Of a DNA stretch of 54,158 nucleotides, positions 22,101 to 34,210 are shown piece after piece. A program made the position numbers and the translations under genes. The notes under the pieces were generated by a model that was not told the DNA's origin, made no database searches, and saw nothing but the letters and a program-made list of their open reading frames with translations. Origin of the DNA: Vairimorpha apis BRL 01. Lineage: Eukaryota; Microsporidia; Nosematidae. Numbering within the stretch: the first letter of the stretch is position 1; the number at the start of each line of letters is the position of its first letter. The stretch lies in NCBI GenBank assembly GCA_000447185.1, contig KE647336.1:4990-59147 (forward strand), given 5' to 3'.

Positions 22101-25100
22101 TAAATTTTTTAAATCTGCTTTCTTGAGCTTTCCAACACATACTCATGATTTTTTGCTATCTAGCATATTTATAGGTATAATGGTAGCCTTAAATTATTTA
22201 TTTAACATCTTTTTTGTATATTTTATTTAAGGAAACAAAGATTAAAAAGTTCTCTAATTTTTCATTTCATTTTTTAACATAGTTATATTAAGAGCCTTAT
22301 ATATTGTTTGAAGAGAATAGATTATAGTATATTCTTTAACACATAATTTAAAAGTATGCTTTGTGTAACGGAATAAATTCTAGTATTCTAATGTATTTCT
22401 TATAGTATTATGTTAATGTTCCATTTAATATCATTATATATAAAACTATTTTTATTCGAATTTTGATTGCTATTATCTCATTTGCAAGAAGGTTGTACTT
22501 CCTTAATTTTACATTCTGAACTATGGAAAGCCTATCCATGCTGGTTATTTTAATTTCAACTAAATAAAGTTTCTATCTTTTCTTGTAAAAAACAAAAATA
22601 AAAGATTATTATAGCTTATTTATATCATTATATAATATGGATTTTACCTATACCTTAGCCATAACATTTATACATGATTTTTTGAATGTAATGACCTCTA
22701 TTTTTGATCTTTTTAATTTATAGTTTTTGAATATTAAGAAATGTAATCAAACTCAATACTTAATTGTGTCTTCTCATGTAATCATGACCTAACAAACGAT
22801 CACAATGAGTAATACTAAGGTCAACATTCTTCCTGAGTAATACACAATGAATTTAATGTTCTTCTGATTGCATAATATATTCCTATTCTGTAAGTAGCTT
22901 CACAATGCTTCTGATCTAACTTAATTGTTATATTATACCTGTCAAGTTAAAGATTTTATAAAGTCACCTGTTTTATTCTTAAGTTTGTATAATTTTATGT
23001 AATTGGTTGGTTTTTATACTAATTATGAAGCTTACATTTTTAATCATGTGCTAGCATCTTTAAGAATATCGTATTATCTGAGCTACAATCAACTTTTATG
23101 ATATTCTAATATAAATTTAAGAATAGATGACATCTCTGCTATTCTTTTAGTTTATTTGTACATATAAATGATTTACTACTAGATCTATATAAAAATTCGT
23201 GCATATAAAAAACATCTATTATATTTTTCATATAATTATAGAAGACTTCTTCCCATTATGTTCTAGGAAGATATAGACTTTTACAGGCTTGTTGCAGATG
23301 TACCTGACAAATATCAAAGTCAAAAACTTTTTAAATCGTTAGGTCTTATTTTTTAACACTAATTTGATAATTAATAAACGATATACTATTTTTATTATTA
23401 ACTTAAATCATTCTCTTGCTAATTAAATTTGTAATACACATTTTTCAATAGTTCCAAAATATCTATTCTTATTTTTTCAAAAGTTTCTATTTTGATTACA
23501 TTGAAGACATCTTTTGTAATTTCCAAATATCTATATCTTTCAAAACTTTTAATACGACTGATTTTCAACTACAATTCATATGGTGGAACACATTTCTTTT
23601 TATTTACCTCTAAACCAACATAAAATAAGTAATTTTTAATTTTTTTATATCAACTTTACGACAATATCAGATTCAACCTAAAATTTCTTCTTTTCTTAAA
23701 AATAAAAATGATTAGAAACAAAAAGTTTGTTTTTGGCTTGTATTTCAACTTTTGAACCTTTCGTGTAAAGTTTGCTATTCTAAGGATCCGAACATAGTAG
23801 GAATAAGAGAAGAGACAAGAGTCACATTGTAAGATTTCTTTCTCTATATTCTAGGTTAAGACCATTTCGGATCTTGGCTTTACACAATGTACCACTTTTC
23901 ATAAAAATCTTTTGGGATGACGTTATCTTTAAAATATGTTTTACTTACCTAAATATGCTGATAATTTTATGAGATATAAAATCATAAAAGTTTTATACGT
24001 CTCACCGCATTATCATCAGCTTGTTTTATATCTTTTGTAAACTGCAATATTTTTTTATAATTTATTTTTGAAATTTTTGCAATGAATTACTTTTATCAGT
24101 TAGTTCTCTAATAAAACATTTTATTTTATTCATTAATTGCAGTACTTTCGTAATAAATCTTATTTTTAAGTTATAAATATTCGACATACATATGATAGTT
24201 TTAAAATCACTACCATGTGTCGAAATAACACTTGTATTAGAAAAGTTAATTAATTGTAATAAAAAGTTTCAGGTTTTTTCTCATGCAAAAATATCCCAAT
24301 GCAATATATAAAGAAGAAATAGGCTCCATATTTTGCAATTAAAATATTAAATATATCATTACAACCTGCAACTTTTTAATTTTTTGAAGAAACTTAGTAA
24401 TTCTTACAAACTCTTTTAAGGTGTGAGACGAAATCTGCTTACCAATATCTGAGATATTGTCGTAAAAATAATTTTTAATGGTTTTGCTCTCTTCTTCAAG
24501 CGTTTTTTCTGTTACTTACAAAAGACCATAATAAATTATATTTATTTAGTAACATCATTTATCATATTTTGGTGTCTTCATACTTTCTATGAATTGGCTT
24601 TTAATAATTAAGAATTTAATTCTCATATTTAAATTTTTCGTTGATTCACTTCCATTAGCTTCTTTTTATTAAATAATATCTTTTTAAAGATAGTTAAAAT
24701 AAACTCAGTGGTATCTCTGTTGCATGGTTTTCTTGTCTACTTCTCTCATTATCTTTTTAGCTTCCCGTTTTTCATCTTGGAAAATTTACTCATCTTTAAA
24801 AAGATTATTCTTGTCTTTCTAATGAAAATTTTTCAAGATGTTCTCCATTCAAGTAGAAAATTCAAATTTCTTCCTGGTGACAAACTGATAATAGTATCCG
24901 CTAGCATAAACATTTTGTAAGATGTTTTTAATCAAAATGTGCCTCTTAACTTTTAATGGTTGAATAAATATAATATATCAGACTTATATAAAATGTTTCC
25001 TTGTTTTTTTCATACATCCAGCTCTTCTAAGTAGATCATTATTTTTAAAAGACTACTATTCTTTTTTAGACAATGCGATTTATAAACAAATTGTATGATC

Positions 25101-25450
25101 CTATATAAATTACAAACCTTAAGCTTTCGACCACTATTATTGGTGGAAAAGGTTTTTGCCTTTTACATGAATTCTTACAGTACCGTCTAAAAGACAAATG
25201 TTTTAATAAAAATTTAGAACCTTCATTAACCATAATCTATATCTTAAAACATCTATTAAGTATGATATATATAACTTTTGAGGTCATTCTTTTCTTAAGC
25301 TTAAACCATAAAATTTTTACGTTCAATGTTTCTAAAGTAGTAACACTTGATAAAAATATGAATTGTATTTTATGTTCTATGAATCGTTTTTATTCCTTTA
25401 TTTATTAACAGTTTTTGTGCAAAATTACATTTTTTCTCTCTGTTTGCTTT
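22100..25450 (-). mobile_element. Heavily eroded LINE, same family
   Basis: Minus-strand signatures in the correct order: a weak match to the T-L-H-E-R segment near 23.75 kb, then C-D-R-L-L-G-H-D-Y-M-R-R-H-N at about 22800-22763 (the zinc-finger tail of the other copies), then Y-L-V-E-I-K-I-T-S-M-D-R-L followed by L-R-K-Y-N-L-L-A-N-E at 22571-22479 (the endonuclease). Stops are dense everywhere. RT motifs expected at 23.8-25.2 kb were not identified, although 24.7-24.9 kb retains protein-like minus-strand codons. It is the oldest-looking copy here. Confidence 0.6.
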
Positions 25451-26225
25451 TTCTTTATCTTCGTATTTTAGAAATGATATTATTATATTTATAAAATATT
25501 TACAAACTAAAAATTTTACATTAGTAAATTTATATACGAAATATTTGTACTAAAATTATATTTAAATTTAATGAAACATAATTAAATCAAATAAGTACAA
25601 ATAATTTTGGGAAATGTGTAAAAAAAATTATTAAAATTTTTACATCTATGTTATAATTTTTTTAGAAAAAATAACTTTATATTTTAAACTAATTAATTAA
25701 TTAATTAATTGATAAATAAATATAAATAACTATTATAATATTGATTAAAGCATAAAAATAATAATCAACATTTTACATTAATTATTTTATAATAAATTAG
25801 ATTTTGGAGCATAAATTAAAAAAACAAATAAATTTGATTAGAGTAATTATATCGTAATAAAAATTATATAAAAAACGCAATAAGTTAAATATTGAAATTT
25901 TATATTTTTCACTTTAAAGCCATTATCTATATTTATAATATTTTAACAACATAAACCCCTTTGTTTTGTTTATAATTAAACGTTTTATCAAGAATAAAAT
26001 AAATCTAAATCTTATAATTATTTTTTTATTTTTAAAAAATCAAATATGTTAAATTTTGATTATAAATATTATAAATTTTTTTATAACGTAGGTATAACTT
26101 TATCTGTAAAAAAATAAAATTTTTTATCTTACTTTAAGTTTACATATATTTTAAATTGTTAAAATCTGAAATTTTAAAAAATTTTAAATAAATTGTATAA
26201 AATAATTATTTAATATAAAATTCTA
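25450..26225. other. AT-rich spacer
   Basis: No gene. Contains a short AATT run near 25690. It is the 3' flank of the host gene on the minus strand. Confidence 0.6.
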
Positions 26226-26227
26226 AT

Positions 26228-27539
26228 TTAATTATAATTATGTAATTCATATATTTTAAATTTAACAATATTAATCAATACTATTAAATTGTTAATTAAT
26301 ATAAACTGTTTTTCATTATTTTTTAAAAGATTATAAAAATATAACGTAAAATCTATATTATCTGAATTTAAAGTTAAATATAATCGGAAAAAAGCATATG
26401 CATCATTTTTGAATACTTCTTTAATCATTTTATTAAAAAAACTGTCTGTGACATTGAATTTGGTGAAATCGATAAAATTGAAAATAGTTTCTTGTGCCAA
26501 TCAAAATCATAAAATTTTTTTTCATTATTATAAGTATATAAGAAAATTAGAACATTTAAAAAACGAGGCATTGTTTTGTATGAATCACATATAAATAAAT
26601 TCTGCATTCCATACAAGAAAAATATTTGTAAATTTTGATCAGTTGTATTGAGAAATAATTTTATTGTATATCTAAATATTTCATATAATTTAATATTTAT
26701 ATTTAAATTTGAATTAATTTTTTTTAATTTACTTTGAAGTTTAAAATAAATATTGTCAAAAGAAGAAGTTGTTTTATAGTTTGTAAGCAACGTTGTATTT
26801 ATAAATTGATTTTGTACGAAATTTAAAGATAAATCACTATTAATTTCAAAGCTCATAATTTCTTTTAGTATTTCAATAAAAAATGGTATTTTCTGAAAAT
26901 TTGCTTTGTTATTTTCAATATAGCAAATTAAATTAATTATATACTTACTTTTAATATTTAAATAATTATGTCCTTTTAAAGTATTTAAAAAATCTTTTTG
27001 TAAGATTTCAAATAAATGAAAGAATGCTTTTGAATTCATTAAATATTCTAAACCTTTTATTTCTTTTGAACAATATTCGAGATTTTTAAAGATTACTTCT
27101 AAAATATTTTTATAATTGTTTAAATCACTTTTAAAATTAAATTCTATATTTGTTAAAACTATATTGTTATCATTAACATAATTTTTTTTCAAATAATCTC
27201 TACATAAATTGATTTCATTATTAATATTGAATGTTGAATTCATATTTATTTTAAGGTCATTTTTAAAGTATAATTGTTTATTTTCTAAAATATTTTTTCC
27301 TATTATAACTTTATTAATATTTTTTTAGGTTCTTCGTTTTTTACTAATCCGAAATTTTCATTAAATTTACGTTTTTTAAATGGAATATTTTTATTAGATT
27401 GTTTGTCATTATTATCATGTAATTTTGAGTCATATAATGTTTTTTTATTAGTATTTATTTGTTTAATATATTTTTCATTAATTTCGGAATTTGTGCTAAT
27501 ATTGGTAGAAGTGATGTAAAAGAAAAAAGATAATATCAT
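26228..27539 (-). pseudogene. Host gene of unknown function, split by two frameshifts
   Basis: Three consecutive minus-strand frames form one coherent protein of about 435 residues: 27539-27303 (78 codons), 27243-26425 (extended upstream in frame to about 27320) and 26500-26228. The joins fall exactly in homopolymers: A7 (plus-strand T7 at 27320-27326) and T7 (plus-strand A7 at 26435-26441). One extra base in each would open the whole frame. The N-terminus is hydrophobic (M-I-L-S-F-F-F-Y-I), followed by a polar, N/K-rich linker with a basic F-K-K-R-K-F cluster that could be a nuclear signal. The rest is leucine-, isoleucine- and asparagine-rich and reads as all-alpha. No domain recognised. 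Start chosen at 27539 because GCCC lies 10 bp before it. The two breaks may be sequencing errors, real decay or slippage sites. If they are errors it is an intact gene. Confidence 0.6.
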
Positions 27540-27565
27540 GTTTTAAAAGGGCAGTATCTTATAAA
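27540..27565 (-). promoter_or_regulatory. CCC-type start signal and TATA-like stretch
   Basis: On the minus strand the order is TTATAAGATA, then CTGCCCTTTTAAAAC, then the ATG at 27539. A CCC- or GGG-like motif within about 15 bp of the ATG is the characteristic microsporidian start signal, and it is rare by chance in such AT-rich DNA. Confidence 0.55.
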
Positions 27566-30420
27566 AAAATTTAAAATTTTTTTCAAAAAATTAAATCATG
27601 TAGATAAAAATTACTAGAATTTTATGTTATTAATATGAGTTTAAGTGCTCAAGAATTATGTTTTTTAATTGATTACTATAAACTTTAACCTTAACAAATT
27701 TCGTATTATCTTTGAAATATATTTTTTGTTAAAAATTATCATGAGCAAATTTAAAATTTTTAAACTCTTATATTAAATTATAAAATGAAATTATAATTTT
27801 TAAATTGAACTTAAAATTTTTCATCAATATAATAATATGCATATTTATTATAAAAAATTAATATACTTCTAAATTTAAATATTATATTTATGTAATCAAA
27901 AATTTTGATTAAAAATTATTCTTTTATAAAATTTATTTTTTTATATAAACCATAATTTTAAATTTTATTTGATATTATTGTTATTTTAACAAAAATTAAG
28001 CTTAATTATTTATTTAATTTTATAAACTGTCAAATATTTAAACAATATATATTTTTAGTTTTTTATAACAAATATATTTTTAAAATTTTAAATTTCTGCA
28101 TTGTTTCTATATATGAAAATTTTTTATTTATATATAAATGGTTTATAATATTTTTTTAATATTCTTATATGTATAATAAAAATCACAAAAACATTTTTAG
28201 TTTAAGTTTTTTTATTTAATACATGTATTAATAATAAATTTTGGCTAAATTTTAGACATGATTATATTTTAGGTAAATATTTTTAATAGATTTGAATAAA
28301 TTTAAATTATTAATTAATATTTTTCAAAAAAAAATTTAAATTTATAATGTCTTATAGATACGTAAACATTATTTTGATATTACATTATAGTCAAAAAAAT
28401 TAAGAATTTAAATTTAGTTTTTTGTTGATATAATTTTTTTTCTTATTTAATTAACAAAAATATTTACATGAAAATTTAAATATACTGTTAAATCTTTAAT
28501 TTTTTTAAAATAAATAATTTTATATATTTTTAAAAAATTTAGATTTTATACAAATTTAAATTATATAAATAAAAATATAAGATTAATTTTTAATACATTT
28601 TATAATATAATAAAATTGTATATGACTCTCGTTGGACACTTTAAAGTTCAATTTTATTTGATTTATAAAGTATTTATTTTTTAGTTTTTTAAGCACTTAT
28701 TTTGATTATTTTTTAATATAATAAAAAAAATAGATTTAATGTATTTTAAAAACGTTATCAATTATTTTTGTATATTTATAAATCAATTACATTATTAAAT
28801 GAGATGTTCATTTAAAAAAAATGTGTAGTTTACATTGTAGTAAAATTGTAATATATTGGGGAGAAGTTATAATATAAGCAAATTTTTTATTTTTATTAGA
28901 TATTTAAATTTTGTAATTTTAATGTTTATTTTTATTTTATTTTATTCACTAGAATAAATTTATTTTTTGTATAATTTTAAATATTCCAATATTATATTTA
29001 TTATAATAATATTTTAATAAAAATTAAAAACATTTTTTAAAAAAGTGTTTCTCTCAAAATAATTAATTATTTGGAAAATATTTATTATTAAAATTTAATA
29101 TTAATATTAAAATATAAAAACTTTATATAAAAACGGACATACAAAAATATTTTAACTATATTTACTGATTTAAACAATTCTATAGAATGACATAACTTTA
29201 AAATACATAAATAAATTAATACAAGTTTAAAATAATATTCTTGCATCATAACTTTAAAAAGGTTAATGTAATATTTAAAATATTTTGTATAATAACTCAT
29301 TAAAAAAATTTAATAGTTTTAATAAGTTTAAAGAAACTATTAATGTGCTTGAATCATTTAATTGTAGTAATTCTGTTTTTTTATGTAAAGTTATAGTTTT
29401 TGTACATATTCTATTGATTTAATTAATTTTTTGCTTAAAGTATTTAAAAAATAAGGTTTTTAGAGTGATTTTATATAATGAATAAAAGCTTTAAAAAATT
29501 AGTTGTACAAACAACTGTAAAAATTAATTAATTCCAAATGTCCCAATGTAATGATAATAAATTTAACTAAAATTCATTGTTATAGAGTAATTTTAGTTTT
29601 TGTAATTAATATAAATTTTAACAAAAATTTTAACACTTCATTATATGTTTAATCATAAATCTTTGATTGTTTATATATACATATAATAAACTAATTTTTC
29701 TTTATTTTACTGTTGATAAAGAAAAAACATATAATCAAGTAAATTTTCTATTTTGAGTTGTAACTAAATAAAATATTGAATATTTAATTTTTTATATTTA
29801 AAATACTGTAATTATTATTATATACTAAAAGATGAGCAAATAAATTTAAAAATAATATTTAATTTTTATAAGTATTTCATTCAATTAAAATATAAATTAT
29901 TTCTATAGAGATAATATTAATTAATAGATAGCTTAAAAATTATTAAAATTGAATTTATTTCATCTTTTGTACAAAAAAATACAACTTATGTTAACAAAAT
30001 AAAAGCATAAAAATAAAAGTATATTACACATTGTAAAAATATAATTTATTATATAAATAAAAACAAACTAAATAAATTATAAAAAATGATTTTTATAATT
30101 ATTAGTTTAATGCAAATAATATTTCTTAATTTTTTTATATAATAGATAAAAAACATCGCCTATTTTCAAGAATGTGATTAAATAAATGAATTTAAAAAAA
30201 TGATTATATACGTAAATTATACGAATAGAGAAAAAATTAACTATTTTTTAATGATTGTGACAATATAATATTATATCTTCTGCTTTTTAAAAACAATATT
30301 CATTTAAATCAAAGTTTTACATTTGTATCTATTCAAAAAAAATTTAACTGTCATAGTCTTACTATGACAAATAATTCATTGTTATTTTTCTTGGTGATTT
30401 AAAAAGCCTTACAAGCTTAA
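27566..30420. other. AT-rich desert
   Basis: No supported gene. Frames such as 29300-29088 (minus) are composed almost only of K, Y, F, I and L and lack a start motif. Confidence 0.65.
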
Positions 30421-30424
30421 AATT

Positions 30425-30660
30425 TTAAAAAGTATAAATAAAAACATAACCTATTGGAATATATATGAAGACAAGGAGTAACAACCGGAGAAGGTCAGTA
30501 CATCGAGTCCAGGCGTTATAACACATTAAAGATAAATACTAATAAACATTTTAATTATAATTAAAATAATATTGTTGAAAATTACCTTAAAACTGAGGTG
30601 CATCTCTAGAACATGACTTTAACATTTAAGATATATATTAATAAACATAAAAAAATATTA
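30425..30660. repeat. Two diverged direct copies, the first holding a GC-rich patch
   Basis: The stretch AACACATTAAAGATAAATAC near 30518 resembles AACATTTAAGATATATATTA near 30620, and both are followed by TAATAAACAT. The first copy contains about 55 bp of much higher GC (30470-30525), with an ATG-to-TAA frame of only 18 codons at 30466 that is arginine-rich. I cannot tell whether this patch is an RNA gene, a splinter of a mobile element or a regulatory site. Confidence 0.3.
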
Positions 30661-31229
30661 TATTACAACAAAATTATATTTTAATTGTTAAGCTATAAAA
30701 AAAATATTGTTGCACTAAATTTATATTAAAATATCAGTGCTTAAATTAAATATTAATTATTGAATATTCTTTTGTAAACAACATGTTTTTTTATTGTTAA
30801 ATATCTAAATTTTAAAGTGATATTAATTTAGATTAATTTATAAAAATTTGTAAAATAAAATTATCAATTTTAAAAGTAAAATATGTGTAGTTTATATAAG
30901 AAAAATAATTGTATATTTTAGTAATTTTATTAAATGAAAATTAACAAATAAAGTATTTAAAAACATATTTATTTGACAACAAATTATATCTTTGATGCAA
31001 TAAATAATTTTTATTTGATTATTTTAATTATTTTAATAATCTAAAAAAATTATTATAGTCTAAAATTGCTTTGAAATGTTATTTAAAATTATTTTAAAAT
31101 AAACCAAGACTTTTATTTTAATTTTAAATAGATTATTACAATGAAAAGTGAATTTACAGTACATATTAGAAATATATTTAAAACGCTTCAAAATTTTTAA
31201 AGTAAACATTTTATTTAAAGGTTAAATTT

Positions 31230-31590
31230 CATTATCTATTATTTTTAGCTTCAGTATCAAACGAGTTCACTTAGTATGTAGGTTTTCGTTCCTATCGTTC
31301 TCTGATAATATTAAGTCGTCTTCTCTTCTGTACTCCATCGACACACTCTCTAAAGTTTTCTTAAGATTTACTGATTGGATATATGCTTCGATTCGGTCTG
31401 AATTTCTAGCCTTTCTGTATTTTGCGTGGTATTTAGTGATTAAACCATTCCATGTTAGCACATATGGAATTATCCTTGTTTTACACTCGTGTATTAAACC
31501 TAGCTCATTAGCTAACAGATCGTATTTTCTTAATTTTTCTGTCTCTATTCGTTGAAGGTTGTCAATAGATGTGACCCCTATTTCAACTAT
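31230..31590 (-). mobile_element. 5'-truncated LINE: endonuclease 3' end
   Basis: Minus-strand codons from about 31587 to the stop TGA at 31269-31267 are open throughout. They read V-E-I-G-V-T-S, L-R-K-Y-D-L-L-A-N-E-L, C-K-T-R-I-I-P-Y-V-L-T-W-N-G-L, K-Y-H-A-K-Y, then R-I-E-A-Y-I-Q and K-K-T-L-E-S. This is the last third of the RLE and the C-terminus of the polyprotein, the best preserved one in the window. The sequence to the right is AT-rich desert, so the copy was cut off there on insertion, as LINEs often are. Confidence 0.8.
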
Positions 31591-31599
31591 ATTAAATTA

Positions 31600-32140
31600 T
31601 GCATAATATAATTTTTTTTATTTGTTCCAAATAAATATGTTTTTTCAATAGCATCAAAATCAACACAATTTTATAAACGTGATTTCAGCAATTTTTATGC
31701 GTATATTATAATCTTTTTCCGAATTATTAAAAGCTTACATCAATATGCTATTTTTAACCTTTCAAATAAAATTCTTATGATTTTTTTTAAAGATGTTTAA
31801 ATATTTAGCAAATGTTCTTTCATCTTTTCTAATTTTTGTCTTGTTAGGCTGTCAATTTCCTATATTTTTTATAATTGTTTATCAAAAATTCTTAAAAAAA
31901 CTCTACTTATTCATTTATTTGTTTTTTTATAAAAAAATTACATCAATTATGAGAACAAAAATTTTCTAAAAGTTAACGTATAGATTTATAGAAATTTTTT
32001 TAATTTTCCCTAAAAAAATGTATTATTATATATAAATCTAAATTATTTTTAAGATTTAATATTATACAATTCCTAGTTACTATTTTTATGGCTTACGTTA
32101 TTAATCATATTCAAAAGTTTTTGTTCATTATAAATATGAG
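31600..32140. other. AT-rich spacer
   Basis: No recognisable gene or element end beyond the LINE truncation point. Confidence 0.6.
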
Positions 32141-32173
32141 TTGTTATATTTTATTTGTTTTACACGATCTTTA

Positions 32174-32341
32174 ATGAGCAAATCAAGATCTAACAATGTT
32201 TTCTTTAAGATTATTATAAATAACTTTGATTTTAAATTTAATATGATCAATTTTCAATTATTTATTATTTTTCTTTTAAGTTTAACTATAACAATAATTG
32301 TTGGATTTACTATGGTTGTAATAAATTATATTTTAAATTAA
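32174..32341 (+). CDS. Small tail-anchored protein, possible Sec61 beta-like
   Basis: A 55-codon ATG-to-TAA frame. The first 30 residues are polar with S-K-S-R-S-N-N-V-F-F-K, and the last 25 or so form one hydrophobic segment (from Q-L-F-I-I-F-L-L-S), so the product would be tail-anchored. Sec61 beta/Sbh1, the small subunit of the ER translocon, has the same size and layout with S-N-N-V-L-R/K before a single C-terminal membrane helix. The middle Y-T-D-D/E-A-x-G signature of that family is not conserved, and no CCC motif precedes the start. A chance frame remains possible. An alternative TTG start at 32141 would add 11 residues. Confidence 0.3.
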   Translation: MSKSRSNNVFFKIIINNFDFKFNMINFQLFIIFLLSLTITIIVGFTMVVINYILN

Positions 32342-34210
32342 GATAATAAATATTAATAATTTCTTAAATAGTTTGACAGTCTTACCACTATTATAAAAAA
32401 TTTTCATATTCAATCTTTTTAATTTTCATAGAAAATAAAATTTTAACAGAAAATAAAATTTTAACAGAAAATAGAAATATTATTATTGATAAATCCAATT
32501 TTTCCAAATTGTAACTACGATTAAGTATTTCAAATATTTGTTTAATAATAAAAGTAGAGTTTTAAACAATTTATTCTAATAATATTCATTAATTTAATAA
32601 ATTAATTATGTGACAATTTTAACATATTATATTACTTACATTTTGAAAATCCTTTGGATAATTTAAATTTACATCATTCTCTTTATTAATATGATTATAG
32701 TTTTTTATTTATCTTTGTTAATCGTATTTTAGAAATTAAATGAGAATCAATACATAATACTTTAAAAAATATTAATTTTTTATTAAATTCAAAATGTGTT
32801 ATAAATTATAATTCACTAATAAGTTTATTTTTTAAATATTTATTAAAAAATAAAAAATAACCAGTATCACTAAATTTATTCACTTTAATTAATTATAGAC
32901 TAAACTTTTAGTAGTACACAAATATAATAAAAAATATTACTAGTTAAATCTAGGAGAAATATTCTTCAAATATATAAAAGGCTGAAAAATATTGACAAAT
33001 TCATTATGCTTAATCTTTAAATTTAAGATGTTTTAATATACTTTTTAATAAGTTCTAAATATTTTTTTATTAAATTATTTTATTAATATTATTATAATTT
33101 CCATATATATTTCTATGATTATTCTCTTGTTACATGTATCTTTTGACATATACAAATATGCATTTAACAAATATTTTTTCCACAATTTTATTTTATCTAG
33201 AATCAGTTTTTTCCAGAAGTTATAGTTTTATAAAAAATTTACATGTAAAAAATTTTATACATACATATACAACAATCTATAAAATTCAAACTTTTTTTAA
33301 TATTTTTTCTTATAGATTTTTTCTAATTTTTTTCTTTTACATATTAAAATGTATACATCAATTTATTAAAAATATTTTCTTTTAATATTGTACTTTTACA
33401 AACAAATACTTTATTTAAATTCTAGAAATTAATATTTTAGATATAATATTATTATTAAATCGTCATAAAAATTTCATTCAATTTCATTCTTAATAGGCAT
33501 AAAGATTTTTTTTATTAATCATAATCTCAATTTTTAAATTTAAAAATTTTAATAACTAACTTTTGGAAATTTTTTTATTTTAAAATGTTTTTTTTTCTTT
33601 TGATTAAACTATATTATTTGTTTAAATATTTCTAAAAAACACAGAACATCACTATTTTAAGTTAGAAAAATCAATTTAAAAAATATTCATATTTTTTTAT
33701 TAAAACAAAGTACTATTATGTTATATTGATTTGTATAAGAATTATGTAATAATTTATATTCATTAAAACTTTTTTATAAAATAAAAATTATTTAATTGCA
33801 AGACAATAAAATTTCAATATGCATATTTTATAACATTAAAAAAATAAACAATATGTATGTTTTATTATCTTGTGATTTTGAAAGAATTTTATTTCTCTTG
33901 GTTTTTAAATTTATTTTACAAAATTTAAAAATATTTTAGATTTTTTCAAATTTATATAAATCTTAAGGAGATATTTTCGTCAAATAACTATTTCATTTTT
34001 TAAACTTTAAATTTAATCATTTTGTTAAAAAACTTCAAAATAAGATTAATAAAAAAAGAAAAAAGATTATAAGGTTTATTTAATAAACTCATTGTATTAG
34101 ATAGTTTGTTTTGGTTTAATTGTTTTGTGCATTTGATTTGGAATTTTTGTCAAGTTCAATATAACACGTTTAATAATTTTTTATTTCTCTAGATCGTTGT
34201 CGATACTCAT
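32342..34210. other. AT-rich desert with a short tandem repeat
   Basis: Around 32427-32473 AAAATTTTAACAGAAAAT is repeated two to three times. An 83-codon frame at 33134-33385 starts with ATG but is almost wholly F, I, Y, L and K and has no start motif. No other feature seen. Confidence 0.6.

Noticed and set aside
26409..26594. 61-codon plus-strand ORF
   Set aside because: Antisense of the host gene at the second frame break.
33134..33385. 83-codon plus-strand ORF starting with ATG
   Set aside because: Low-complexity F/I/Y/L/K composition and no CCC or GGG motif upstream; a few such frames are expected by chance in 54 kb of this composition.
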